From Acorus gramineus (Eukaryota; Streptophyta; Magnoliopsida; Acorales; Acoraceae), in assembly GCA_030737835.1 (NCBI GenBank), contig CM060854.1, positions 16,968,859 through 17,032,858 on the forward strand: a stretch of 64,000 nucleotides of DNA, in the 5' to 3' direction. The position numbers were made by a program, and so were the translations under genes. This document shows, one piece after another, positions 11,823-23,400 of this stretch. How positions within the stretch are numbered: the stretch's first letter is position 1; every line of letters begins with the position of its first letter. The notes under the pieces are model-generated. The model ran no database searches. It had not been told where the DNA came from and saw only the letters and a list, made by a program, of their open reading frames with translations.

Positions 11823-12372
11823 GCCTCTTGTGGAATGTCTGGGTCTTCACGACTCGGTGAAGAGAAGGTGGTGCAGGAGCTGATGGTTTTACACAAAATT
11901 CAAGTTTGTTGCCTACAGGAGACTAAGCTCGAGGAGGTTATTGGTGGCATACTGCGGGAGCTGGGAGGGGAGTTGGTGGACGATATGGTGTTCAAGGAGT
12001 CTAGGGGGAGCACCGAGGGTATTGTGATCTTCTGGGACCCTGGGCGGTGGCGTCAGGTTGGCCAGTCGATTGATGTTTTTTCTGTTACAGTGTTGCTAGA
12101 AGAGGTGAGGTCTGGGTGGATATGGCTATGTTCTGGAGTGTATGGACCAAATGATGACGGCAGTAGGGAGGTGCTATGGACAGAGCTATCAGAGGCCAGA
12201 TCCAAATGGGAGGCGGTGTGGAGCATGCTCGATGATTTCAACGTAACCCGGTTTATCAAAGATGAAAACAGACCGGGGGTGATTACCTCCTATATGGAGA
12301 GGTTCTTGGACTAATTGGACAAGGAGGGTCTGATTGATCTTAACCTCTCCAACTAGGTTTTTACATGGAGCA
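11823..12372 (+). pseudogene. LINE ORF2 endonuclease domain (5' part)
   Basis: Apurinic-type (EEP fold) endonuclease: an eroded SWNVRG-like start near 11823, LHKIQVCCLQETKLEE (catalytic Glu in QETK), STEGIVIFWDP, WLCSGVYGPND, then the metal-site DFNVTRF near 12235. A stop follows MERFLD at 12312, though homology continues past it to FTWS (ending at 12371), where the solo LTR interrupts the gene. In an intact LINE this domain nicks target DNA to prime reverse transcription. Confidence 0.8.
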
Positions 12373-14792
12373 TGTAACGTCTCTATATTTTTAACCTTAT
12401 ATATTTATTTTAAATATATAATGGAAATTTTAATTGAAATTTAATTATTTCATTTTTTGATTTGGCGGTAGGTCTAAATGGGTCCAATTTGATTTATAAT
12501 TATAAAAATTATAAATTGATGTTGAAATATTTATTTTATATTTTTTTGGAGATCTTTATAGTCTCAAGATATTTTGGTTGAAATTTGATGAGATTCGGAG
12601 TTTAGGAAATTATGTTTTTAGGATTTTGTGTTAAGTTATTGGGCCCAGGGATCTAGTTGCGAATCCAGAATATCTTTTAATAGGCTTCAGGGATCTGTTT
12701 GTAAATCGGATAGGGATCTGTCTGTAAATCGGATAAGGACCTAGTTGTAAACCCGGAATACTTGAGGGGTCGTTTTGTAATTTGGTAAAAACCCCTTTTA
12801 TATAACAGGTTTTGGGTTAGGGTTTGCATCAGAATTCTCATGTGGTGATGACCTAACTCTACCCGTCGAGCATCACAAGGTGATAAATCTTTCTCTATTG
12901 ATTTTTATTGTTTAGTGTTTCAATTTATTTTTAGTTATGAGATGATTGTGTCAATCGATTATTTAGGGAAGAAGGTTGATGGATTAGGGTTAGGGTTTGA
13001 TTGATTTTAAATAGATGATGTTTTTATTAGATTTCAATGGATCTCGAAGGATTTCTTAAGATCAAACTAGATTTATTGGTTTTGGGATTTAAGGGTTATT
13101 TTCAGGTTGATTGTATACCTGATCATTAAATCGTGTTTTTGACTATGATAGAGTCGTTTCTGGAAAAATTGTATTTAACAAACAGAAATAGGTTTCGAAA
13201 AGATCTTTCAACGAATCATGAATCGTCCAGTTCGGATTTATGGGTAGAAAGTTATGATTTTTCAAAGATTTCTGTGCAGTTTCTTAGAATTCAAATATTT
13301 AGCTTCATGACCAAGTTTGATGAATTTTAGAGATTAAAGAGATCCCAAATGGATGTTTAATGAGTATAATTTGATTTATGGGTTTTGATGATTTTATTGA
13401 TCTGGTGACTCAAATTGGATCTTAAATCGATAATTTGGTTTAGTGTGATCAATTAATATTAATTGGATATTATTGTTATTTTGATGTAAATTGGTTGAGT
13501 TGAGTTATTTCGATCATTAGAATTATAGTTGAGCATCATCGGATTTGTCTAAATATTTTATTCGAGGATTGATCGATTATGTGGGCCTTATGAAATAAAT
13601 GGATATTGATTATCGGATCATTGTGAGATATGAACACTTTAATATTTATTTGGAGTTGGGATTTTTGTTAGGCCTTTAAGGTGAGTTGCGGATTGTAGGT
13701 CTATTTGGCATGGGCTCTTGGGATTATTGGGCTGAGTGTTGTTGTAAGTTGTTTGTCATGATTGAATGATTTTCTTATTTATTGATTGCATAATTGTTAT
13801 GCTAGGTTATCCACGTGCGAGTGTGTAGCGTTCATGCACGTGCATCCATTTGTATTGTGTGGACTGGAGGTGAGTGGATGTCTCTATATTATTTAAAAAG
13901 CATCATGTTATTTTATGATTATGAAATCTATCTTGTATGAACCATATGAGCATGTTATCATCATATAGGTTGATATTTTGAATATATTGTATGCATTGGA
14001 AATTATGGGATTTATGAAAATTGTCGCATGCTGTATACTTGAAAGAAGTAGTTTTGATTGTGCATGCATCAAATCGTCTAGGTGGCTGCGGTCTAAATTT
14101 GACCCAAGTCTAGGTGGCTATGTCTACGTGGCCCGATTTCCAAAGTGAAATCCCTGCGGCTAGGTGTCGTGGAAAGCGGGCATGCGTGTCCGTTGCATTC
14201 ATATACATCATGTAGTTGAAATCATGAGAAGATTTTTATGACATCATATTTTATTCGAAAGAGAAATGTTATTATATCCTTGAATGTTTTAAATGGCTTC
14301 TTTATTATAAGCTTTGCTTTATATTACAACAATTGTTCCATAGACACTTTATAACTGATTATTTTAAAGTATAATATATTATTGGGACACTTGTGTCCAT
14401 TCACTGAGCGTGTGGTAGCTCATCCCTCTCTCTTCCCAACCTTTCAGATTAGCTGTTGGTGGTTGTCGATCTCGTTAAGGCGTTGGAGGTTGAAGCTCGT
14501 ATTTTATTTCCGAAGCACTAGACTTGTGTAAAAGGTGTTGGTCATTTCTTTGGCATGTAGAGGACCCATATGTATGATAGTGTGGATATATATAAATTAA
14601 GTTGTTTTCGATGTATATTGAATTTGTGTTGTATTTTAGCATTGACAATATATGTATAATTATGGTGATGTATTCTTATGTTCTCTTGATGAAAATATAT
14701 ATATATATATAGAACTCTGAGATTCAAAAAATTTAGTTAACGCACCCGGATTTCACGCTTCAAAACGGAGTCGTGGATTTGGGGGCATCACA
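12373..14792 (+). mobile_element. Solo LTR, 2.42 kb, with 5-bp target duplication
   Basis: Begins TGTAACGTCTC and ends GGGGGCATCACA, with TG...CA ends. It is flanked by the direct duplication GAGCA at 12368-12372 and 14793-14797, within the LINE endonuclease/RT junction. No coding sequence. TATA-like TTTTATATAACA near 12795. The block CACTGAGCGTGTGGTAGCTCA near 14402 is shared with the chromovirus LTRs at 46402, 51476 and 52180, and the length suits a Del/Tekay-type gypsy LTR. A single complete LTR with a duplication indicates LTR-LTR recombination. A TA microsatellite lies at 14691-14711. Confidence 0.85.
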
Positions 14793-14797
14793 GAGCA

Positions 14798-15782
14798 GCA
14801 TGTGGGAGCGCCCCGCGCTGGCTAGATTAGACGGGGTATTGATTGACAAAGAATGGGAGGATCATTTTCTGGGGGTGAGGTTGGAGGTGCTCCCGTGCAC
14901 TATCTCGGACCACTCTCCTTTGCTTGTAAAAGGGGGGATTGAGGTGGGGCGTAGTAAATTATTCTATTTCGAAGCCTAGTGGACATTGAAGCCGGAGCTC
15001 GAGGAGATCATCTGGGGCTCTTGGGTGGCGAGCTCGGGGGTTCTGCGAGGGGCAAGGAAGGTGGCTTTTAAGTTGAGGAGGCTTAAGTGTGTTCTCAAGG
15101 CATGGGGGCGACTTACATTGGCGAAACAAAGAAGACACAAACAGGAGCTTTCGGACACGATTGGGCGGATTGATCAAGAGGAGGAAGCCACTCCCCTTTC
15201 TCCTTTAGTACGTGAAGAGCGCCCGGTGGCCAAGGCTGAGCTCACAATCATTTTCAAAATGGAGGAGTTGGAGTGGAGGCAGCGGTCCAAGGAGCTGTGG
15301 CTTAAGGAGGGGGATAACATGACAAAATATTTCCATAGGATGGCCAATCAAAGACGACAAATTAACTCCATTGCAGAGGTCACATTCAGAGAGGAGACTT
15401 TCTCGATGGAAGGGGGACTTGAGGAGAGGTTGGTTGAACATTTTTCCTCAGCCTTCCACAAAGATTGAAGGTGGGGGTACCAAGATGGTTGGATGAGAAC
15501 ATGCCACGGTTGCCACGGGAGTGTCTATGAGAACTGGAGGCGTCGTTGACAAGGCGGAGGGTGACAAGGCATCCTGTCAAGACGGCTTCAGATTATGGTT
15601 TTTCAATCCTATTGGGCGATTGTCCGCGAAGATATTCTGGGGATGTTTCACAATTTTTTCACTGGCAAGGAGAGGATTGGATGTATAAACGAGTCCTCTT
15701 TCATACTCATCCCCAAAAAAGATGGAGCAAGGCACATGAAAGAGTATCGTCCGATTTGTTTAGTCAATGGGTGCTATATGAT
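14798..15782 (+). pseudogene. LINE ORF2 middle segment
   Basis: Continues the LINE after the solo LTR. It carries the end of the endonuclease (RPALARLDGVLIDKEW, TISDHSPLLV), the linker (LEWRQRSKELWLKEGDNMTKYFHR type) and the first RT block (INESSFILIPKKDGARHMKEYRPICLVN). Stops occur at 14977 and near 15466. It breaks at 15782 where the Tat element inserted; the RT frame resumes at 27583 once the duplicated ATGAT is discounted. Confidence 0.85.
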
Positions 15783-15939
15783 TGTAGACACACAAAAAAA
15801 AAAAAAAATGGGGCTTGGCCAAAACGGGTCTGTTGGGCCGGCCCACTAAGCCCTGCCAGGGCAGGGCCCAAATTTGGCCCTGCCTTGGCAGGAACGGCCC
15901 TGCCTAGGCAGGGACCAGTTCGGCCCTGCCAAGGCAGGG

Positions 15940-15977
<38 letters not shown>

Positions 15978-16940
15978 AAAGAAAAGGATTTAGTCAAAAT
16001 TAATTAAAATCAAATCAATAAATAAATAAAGAAAAAGTCAACAAAAAAATTTTCCTAACTACCCACACCCCCTAAAACTACCCATTACCTTTTATAACCA
16101 CCCCTCCCTTCCTCTATAAATAGGAGGGAGGGGGAGGGGGAGGGAGAGAGAAGAGGAGGAAAAAAGGAAAAAAAGAAAGGAAAGGAAAAAAGGAAAAAAG
16201 GAAAAGGAGGAAGAAAGGCAAGAAAAAAAAAGAGCCTAAGGGAGGAAGAAAGGCAAGAAAAAAAAAGAGCCTAAGGGAGAAGGAAGAAAGCCAAAGCAAG
16301 AAGAAGAAAAAAAAGAAGAAGAAGGGTGGGGAAAAATCCAAGGGAGAGATATACAAACTCTCCCTCGATTCCACCTTCTTCTTGAAGAATCCACCAAAAG
16401 AAGAAGAAGTCAAGAAAGCCAAAGAAGAAGAAAAGAAAAGTGTGGAGAAAATCCAAGGGAGAGAAATACTAACTCTCCCTCGATTCCACCTTCTTCTTAA
16501 AGAAAAGTGTGGAGAAAATCCAAGGGAGAGAAATACTAACTCTCCCTCGATTCCACCTTCTTCTTGAAGAATATCTTCACTTTGTTCACGAAGGAGAAAG
16601 TCCAGAGAAGGGAAGATCAAGAAAAGCGGCTTCAAATCAAATCACAAGTTCAAAAAAATCCAAGAAGGGTGAAGAACAAAGCACCGCTGGTCCTAAACAA
16701 CAAGGCTCAAACTCAAAAGGCCCGAAGGATCGCACCGCAAGCCTCTTCATCTTCCTTTTAAATTTTCACAAACTTGTAAAAATCTCTGAAGTTGTAATTC
16801 TCGAGACACTCTTCAAAGGAGACCGAGGATCAGAGGATTAAAAGATCGAGTTGTACCCACGTCACCTTTTTATGTATTGATTTGCTCTCCGAGCATATCA
16901 TCATCTTTAAAATTTGTAAGGGACATTTTTGTTCGCTACA
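15783..16940 (+). repeat. 5' LTR of Tat element, 1158 bp
   Basis: Starts TGTAGACACAC and ends TTCGCTACA. It contains a run of GGCCCTGCC/GGCAGGG palindromes (15860-15945), a long A tract, TATAAATA at 16115-16122 as likely promoter, a GA-rich leader, and three copies (two of them adjacent) of a ~68 bp unit carrying CCAAGGGAGAG...CTCTCCCTCG hairpins (about 16340-16570). It is 68 bp longer than the 3' LTR, largely because of extra palindromes. Confidence 0.92.
16115..16122 (+). promoter_or_regulatory. TATA box in Tat 5' LTR
   Basis: TATAAATA, conserved at 26744-26751 in the 3' LTR, lies after a pyrimidine-rich stretch and before the purine-rich leader. The element's RNA probably starts near 16145. 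Confidence 0.55.
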
Positions 16941-17016
16941 GATACAATGATCTCCTCTCATCCCTCATTTCCGTCAAGCTCGAACTTCCTTCTTCTAAGG
17001 TGTTCGAAGTACAACC

Positions 17017-19143
17017 ATGGCCGAAGCCAACACCAACGCCATTCCTGCAAGCGAAACGCCTCTTGTTGACCCTACTTCACTTCAACAAGGAGGTTTGGAA
17101 AATCTTTTCCAGGAGGCGCACGATGCAATACCAGTCACCACTCCTGGCATGCGCGTCTACACTAGGCGAGCTAGAGCTACGACATCAACCCTCGTTCCAG
17201 AAATGGAAGACGAAGGTACGATGAAGAATGCCAATAATGCAACAGCACAGGAGGTACATGACGATTCAAATGATCTTGGTGCTCATGTTCGAGTATCGCG
17301 TACCGAAGATGAAGTGGAGACTGTAATTCGTCGTAATTACATCTCCGATGACGACGCCAACGCCAGATCCGATGGGCTCACGCCGGGGGCAAGGCGCACT
17401 CACAACCATCCCTCGATGTCCAAACTCGAGGAGCAAATTAAGCAGCTCAATCAATCCATGGCGCAGATGGCTCAGATGATGATGGAGAAGGACCGTCAAA
17501 TTAGCATTCTTCTCCAAAAATCGGGCTCGAAGGATGATATCGGCGTCTCAAATCAAGTACCTGTGTCACCAAATGCTGTCCCTGCATCAACTTTGCCCAT
17601 TGAGCAATCGATGGTCATTCCTCCAACGACAGTTCTCGCGGCGTCTCAAGCTTCAGTTGCTCCGGCTATGACTGTACAACAATTACAGTCATTAGTGGCA
17701 GACATGGTCCGCACTCAAAATGGTGGATATGTCCAATCTTCAGCAGGATATTCAAAGCCGTACACTCAACGTATCCAGCAGCTCCGCTTTCCATCGGGAT
17801 ACCAACCACCAAAATTTCAGCATTTTGATGGGAAGGGCAATCCAAAACAACACATTGCCCATTTCATCGAAACCTGCAACAATGCTGGCACTTATGGCGA
17901 CTTGATGGTGAAGCAATTCGTGCGCTCCCTAAAGGGGAATGCATTCGATTGGTACGTCGATCTTTTGCCCGCATCAATCGACAGTTGGGAGGCTTTAGAA
18001 CGAGAATTTCTCACTCGCTTCTATAGCACTCGCCGTACTGTCAGCATGGTGGAGTTGGCTGCAGTTAAACAACGCAAGGAAGAATCGGTGATCGATTACA
18101 TTGACCGGTGGAGGAATCTTGCTCTTAATTCGCGAGATCGATTGTCAGAAACTTCAGCAATCGAAATGTGCATCCAAGGCATGCATTGGGGCCTTCTCTA
18201 TATTCTCAAGGGAATCAAACCTCATACCTTTGAAGAATTGGCTACTCGAGCGCACGATATGGAGATTAGCCTGGCCACTCACGGAGACTTCAAGCCGAAG
18301 GACTTTGCAAAAGATGACAAAGACAAAGCATCTGCGCCTAAGAAGAAGCATGTGAATGTCGTCAATATCGCGTCTTCCTCAAAACCATGGGGGACGAGTG
18401 GTGCAGCAGACAAAAGCAAACTTGATCCAGGCTCCTCTCATAAGAAAGCGCCACGAATGACCCTTGAAGAACTTAAAGCCAAGGTGTACCCTTTCCCAGA
18501 CTCCGAAGTCTCCACTATGTTCGATCAGTTACTCAAAGAGAAGATGATTGAACTCCCCGAGTCAAAGAGGCCTGAACAAGCAGATCGTGTCAATGACCTG
18601 CTATACTGCAAATATCATAGGGTAGTTAGCCACCCTATTGAGCAATGCTTCGTGTTCAAAGAGAAGGTGATGGATCTTGCACGTCAGGGAAAAATTGAGC
18701 TTGACTTGGGAGATGTCGCATCAGCAAATACAACATCAATCTCCTTCAGTTTCTTCTCACATGTTCAAATCCCAAAGGAGCTTGATCCACCAAAGCCATT
18801 GCCGACTTGTAATTGCACACATGCTCGTATGCGATATGATCCACATCTGGAACGCATTTCTCGGGATGAATATCAAGTTTCAGCATTCGGGAGGAATACA
18901 CACCGTCTCAAGATTGACGAAAGAACTCTTAAAGAAGAAGAATATTTTAGAAGGCTTTGCCCCAAATGCTCCATCTATCCTTGCTCGAGCTGCTTCAGGG
19001 GAGAGTTGTTTCCTCTTAACACTGATGTCACTCCTATGCCAGAACCAGAAGTACATCCTGCCCCTGATGGGTGGGGAGGCGAAGCATTGGAATCCCAAAC
19101 TCCAAGGGAGGGAGACCTTATCGACAAAGAAGATGGACTATGA
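17017..19143 (+). CDS. gag: Tat element Gag protein
   Basis: A 708-codon open frame starting 76 bp after the 5' LTR. A Met/Gln-rich coiled coil (about residues 130-170, SKLEEQIKQLNQSMAQMAQ) is followed by the Retrotrans_gag capsid domain (about 265-415, including FDGKGNPKQHIAHFIETC, FVRSLKGNAFDWYVDL and EREFLTRFYS). A Tat-style metal-site motif CKYHRVVSHPIEQC sits near residue 530, and a Cys-rich tail near 650 (CPKCSIYPCSSC). Gag assembles the cytoplasmic virus-like particle and binds element RNA. Its end overlaps the protease frame by about 73 bp in a different register. The frame is intact. Confidence 0.9.
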   Translation: MAEANTNAIPASETPLVDPTSLQQGGLENLFQEAHDAIPVTTPGMRVYTRRARATTSTLVPEMEDEGTMKNANNATAQEVHDDSNDLGAHVRVSRTEDEVETVIRRNYISDDDANARSDGLTPGARRTHNHPSMSKLEEQIKQLNQSMAQMAQMMMEKDRQISILLQKSGSKDDIGVSNQVPVSPNAVPASTLPIEQSMVIPPTTVLAASQASVAPAMTVQQLQSLVADMVRTQNGGYVQSSAGYSKPYTQRIQQLRFPSGYQPPKFQHFDGKGNPKQHIAHFIETCNNAGTYGDLMVKQFVRSLKGNAFDWYVDLLPASIDSWEALEREFLTRFYSTRRTVSMVELAAVKQRKEESVIDYIDRWRNLALNSRDRLSETSAIEMCIQGMHWGLLYILKGIKPHTFEELATRAHDMEISLATHGDFKPKDFAKDDKDKASAPKKKHVNVVNIASSSKPWGTSGAADKSKLDPGSSHKKAPRMTLEELKAKVYPFPDSEVSTMFDQLLKEKMIELPESKRPEQADRVNDLLYCKYHRVVSHPIEQCFVFKEKVMDLARQGKIELDLGDVASANTTSISFSFFSHVQIPKELDPPKPLPTCNCTHARMRYDPHLERISRDEYQVSAFGRNTHRLKIDERTLKEEEYFRRLCPKCSIYPCSSCFRGELFPLNTDVTPMPEPEVHPAPDGWGGEALESQTPREGDLIDKEDGL

Positions 19144-20405
19144 AGATGCGCAATGAGGAGTCGTGTTTCCCAGATCCTCAAGTAAGGAGGATGGCTACAA
19201 GGCAAATATCCAAAGCAACCCAGACAGACCCTGCAGATCTTATTGAAAAGAATCTCCCGGGTCCACCTACTCTGGCAAATTCTATTGAAGCCGACGCCCT
19301 TGAAACACTCCCTCCTTCCAGTTCTTCTTCAACCTCTCCCACGGAGACTTGCTATATGGTGGAGGTCCATGATTCAGAAATAAAGAGCGTTGAAATGCTC
19401 CCTACTACCTCTAGCTTGGCGGAGTCTTCCAAAGTTGACCATTCCGATGATGAAAAGGCCCTCGTCAGCCCACAAGCTACTGAAGATCATTCTGCTTCCT
19501 ACCAGGAGGCTATTCTTCATCTACCTCTCATTGAAGCGTTGCATCTCTCAGAAGAAGCACGCCTCACCATGGCAGCAGTCTTGACCAACCCTGATGATTA
19601 TAAGAGAGAATCTGAAGCCGATCAAGAAGAGGGGGCATCACCGTCTTGCAACTTCACCATATCTTTCTCTGATGAAGACCTGCAACTTGGAGTCCGCCTT
19701 CACAATAGGCCCCTCTATGTGTCAGGATACATCAGAGAGAAGCAAATAACTCGCATATTGCTAGATTGTGGTTCTGCTGTCAACATCATGCCTGTCCAGA
19801 CCATGGAACAATTAGGCATTACAACCAGTGAGCTTTCTCAAAGCCAATTGGTTATTCAAGGGTTCAACCAAGCCGGACAATCTACTATTGGTATCATACG
19901 CCTAAAGCTCTCAATTGGCGAACTTGATACAATGATTCTCTTCCATGTCATTGATTGTAGAACTTCATATCGTCTTCTATTGGGGAGGCCATGGCTACAT
20001 GAAAATGGGGTAGTCGTCTCTACTTGGCACCAATGCTTCAAATATTATAAAGACGGTGTGGAAAAATGTGTCGCTGCTGACAGCAAACCCTTCACCAAAA
20101 CAGAAATACATCTTGCTGATGCTAAATTCTATCAAGCAACGGGTGTAGTCGCCGAAGCATTGCCGATGAAAACTCCACACGGCATCAAGAAAAATGTTGA
20201 AGAGCAAACTACATCTACTTCTAACAGAAAGATGCGAATCAAGCATGTACGGGGAATCAATCCACATCCTCCAACCAATGCTCAAGTTGGCCCTGTGTTA
20301 CGCCTCATTTCCAAAGCGCATCGTACATCAGAACAACCACTATTCACATCAGCAGCTACGAAATTGCAGTCATTATTCACCGAAGCTGACATTGTCGCAC
20401 TTTAA
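19071..20405 (+). CDS. Tat element protease region
   Basis: A 444-codon frame overlapping the end of gag in the -1 register. The aspartic protease core is at about residues 215-310: LYVSGYIREKQITRILLDCGSAVNIMP (active Asp in LLDCGSA; Cys replaces the common Thr or Ser), VIQGFNQAG, and LLGRPWLHENGVVVSTWHQC. It matures the Gag and Pol proteins. Which start is used is unknown: the overlap suggests -1 frameshifting from gag, while the ATG at 19071 or 19146 would allow independent starts. The frame ends at TAA (20403-20405), two codons before the pol ATG and in the same register. Confidence 0.8.
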   Translation: MGRRSIGIPNSKGGRPYRQRRWTMKMRNEESCFPDPQVRRMATRQISKATQTDPADLIEKNLPGPPTLANSIEADALETLPPSSSSSTSPTETCYMVEVHDSEIKSVEMLPTTSSLAESSKVDHSDDEKALVSPQATEDHSASYQEAILHLPLIEALHLSEEARLTMAAVLTNPDDYKRESEADQEEGASPSCNFTISFSDEDLQLGVRLHNRPLYVSGYIREKQITRILLDCGSAVNIMPVQTMEQLGITTSELSQSQLVIQGFNQAGQSTIGIIRLKLSIGELDTMILFHVIDCRTSYRLLLGRPWLHENGVVVSTWHQCFKYYKDGVEKCVAADSKPFTKTEIHLADAKFYQATGVVAEALPMKTPHGIKKNVEEQTTSTSNRKMRIKHVRGINPHPPTNAQVGPVLRLISKAHRTSEQPLFTSAATKLQSLFTEADIVAL

Positions 20406-20411
20406 CAAAAA

Positions 20412-23400
20412 ATGATTTTGCCCTTGCATGCCTTGACACCTACATCAGTGACAATTCCTCCATTGTCAGGCTTCGTACCAGAAGGTCATTGGAGCAAGAA
20501 GTCGTCAAAATTGCTACAAAAGGCGGGCTTCCACATTAGCGATATGGCATCTCTAGGGACGCTTCCCCCAAAAACAATCCCGTGCGGGATGACCAAGACT
20601 CAAGCTCACCTCATTCATGCCGGAGAAAAGATGCCTATATCCAGACGTGGCCTGGGCTTTGTGCCAACTCCAATCGTCGTTAAGTCAGCCATCAGAGGAG
20701 ACCTCTCCTCTAATCATATTCAAGTGGAAATGACGAACAATTCTTCCACGTCCGAGTCGCAATCACCTCAAGTTAATCCAACATCGGCGTCCATCAACAA
20801 TACTCAGTCAAAATCCAGGCGTACAAGAAGACGAGGCAGACAAGCACAACATCAAGCTAGGCTTGGGGGGCATGATGAAGTCATTCAAGAGCTTCATTCT
20901 GTACAACAAAACCCCAAACAAAGGGTTACTTCAGTATCCCGAAGGCCTGAAAAGTTAAAGACGAAATCCAAGGTTGTCCATGCTCCATCGACTCGACAGT
21001 CAGTATTCAGTCGTTTGGGACCGATCGCTCCCATTTCGAAGACAACCATGGAGCCCACTCGCCCCACCCGACAACGTCGCCGACTTGGGGGCAATCACAA
21101 AGAGGGTCGACAACTTACGACATCCTCAAATAGCCCTATGTATCCGTTCTGCTCGAAGCTTACTACCATTCAAGTGTCTGCATCGAATGATCCTTCTTGT
21201 GTCAAGCCAAGGACAGTAGTCATCACTACTCGTCCACCTTCTGATGCCCCTATGGATGATTCTTCTACATCCATTGTTGTCTCCGTCAACCACAATTCCA
21301 TTCATGACGAGCCAAACATTGAGAATACTTCTCATTCGGACGACGAATTGCTGGACGCACAGCCTGATCTTGATGAAAGAGAACGATCCACCGTAGATGA
21401 CTTAAAAGAAGTCAATTTGGGCACCGAAGAAGATCCACGCCCAACCTTCCTTAGTGCACTTCTAGCTCTAGAAGAAGAAACTGCATATGTTAAACTTCTT
21501 CAGGAGTACAAAGACGTCTTTGCATGGTCTTATAAAGAGATGCCAGGATTGGATCCTAAAATTGCTGTACACCAACTTGCTGTTCGGCATGGCGCTAGCC
21601 CTATTAAACAAGGGCAAAGACGCTACCGACCCGAGTTAATCCCACAAATCGAGAATGAAGTCAACAAGCTAATTGAAGCCGGCTTCATCCGAGAGGTCAA
21701 ATATCCTACTTGGATCTCGAGCATCGTACCAGTAGAAAAGAAGAATGGACAAATCAGGATATGCGTAGACTTCAGAGATCTGAACAATGCGTGTCCTAAA
21801 GATGATTTTCCATTGCCAATTACTGAACTTATGGTGGATGCGACAACTGGTCATGAAGCGCTATCATTCATGGATGGATCTTCTGGCTATAATCAGATTC
21901 GAATGGCACCCAAAGATGAAGAACTCACAGCTTTTCGCACTCCAAAAGGCATCTATTGCTATAAAGTGATGCCATTTGGCTTGAAGAACGCAGGTGCTAC
22001 TTACCAGCGCGCCATGCAAAAGATCTTCGATGATATTCTCCACCAAACGGTTGAATGTTACGTTGATGATCTCGTTGTGAAGTCTAAACAAAGGACCTCT
22101 CACCTTGATGATCTTCGACATATTTTCAATCGTCTACGAAGATATCAACTTCGAATGAACCCGCTCAAATGCGCATTTGGAGTCACTTCGGGGAAATTTC
22201 TTGGCTTCATTGTTAGGCATCGTGGCATTGAGATAGATCAATCCAAAATTGATGCTGTTCTCAACATGCCCGAACCCAAATCATTACATGACCTTAGAAG
22301 TCTACAAGGTCGCTTGGCTTACATCAGAAGGTTTATTTCAAATTTGGCTGGAAGGTGTCACCCCTTTAGCCGACTCATGAAGAAGGATACCATCTTCAAG
22401 TGGGATGCTACTTGCCAAAACGCCCTCAATAGCATCAAACAATATTTATTAAAGCCACCAGTTCTATCTGCTCCAGTTCCTGGTGTACCCCTTATTCTAT
22501 ATATTAGTGCTCAAGAACACTCTATCGGGGCACTCCTTGCTCAAGAAAATCATATTGGCAAAGAAGTGGCGTGCTATTATCTCAGTCGTACTCTTATTGG
22601 TGCCGAATTAAACTATTCGCCAATTGAGAAGATGTGTCTTGCACTCATTTTCACCACGAAGAAACTTCGGCATTACATGCTCGCACACACGATCAGACTT
22701 ATTTCTAAAGCAGATCCCCTCAAGTATATTATGTCCAGGCCAGTTCTCTCAGGACGGCTAGCAAAATGGGCTCTCCTTCTGAGTGAGTTTGAAATCATCT
22801 TTGTCTCTCAAAAGGCTATAAAAGGACAAGTATTGGCCGACTTTCTAGCAGATTATCCAATCCCTACTGAATGGGAATTGACTGAAAATTTTCCTGACGA
22901 AGAAGTGCTTTCTATTGACATTGTTCCATCTTGGAAGATGTTCTTTGACGGTGCTGCAAGACGTGAAGCGGCAGGGGCAGGAATCGTCTTTGTCACACCT
23001 AAAGATGAAGTTCTCCCATTTTCTTTCGTCCTATCCGAACCATGTTCTAATAATATGGCAGAATATCAAGCATTAATTATCGGCCTCGAACTCGCTGTCG
23101 ACATGGGTATTCGAGAACTCCAAATTCATGGTGATTCAAAGCTTGTTATTTGTCAGATTATGGGGGAATATCAAGTTAATAAAGAAGACTTGATACCGTA
23201 TTATACAAGGGCATTGACATTGTTCCATATTATTGATGATGCCACTATTCAACATGTTCCAAGGGGCCTCAACCGACAAGCAGATGCTCTGGCAAATTTG
23301 GCTACTACTCTTACTCTCCCGGACACTAACCGCTTGGTCATCCCTCTTTGTCGCAAGTGGGTGGTTGTCACAGATGATACAAGCAATCAAATTCCAGTAC

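Noticed and set aside
16114..16635. Minus-strand poly-Phe/Leu frame in the Tat LTR (also 26714-27058)
   Set aside because: Created by GA/AAG-rich LTR sequence; present in both LTRs and without a domain.
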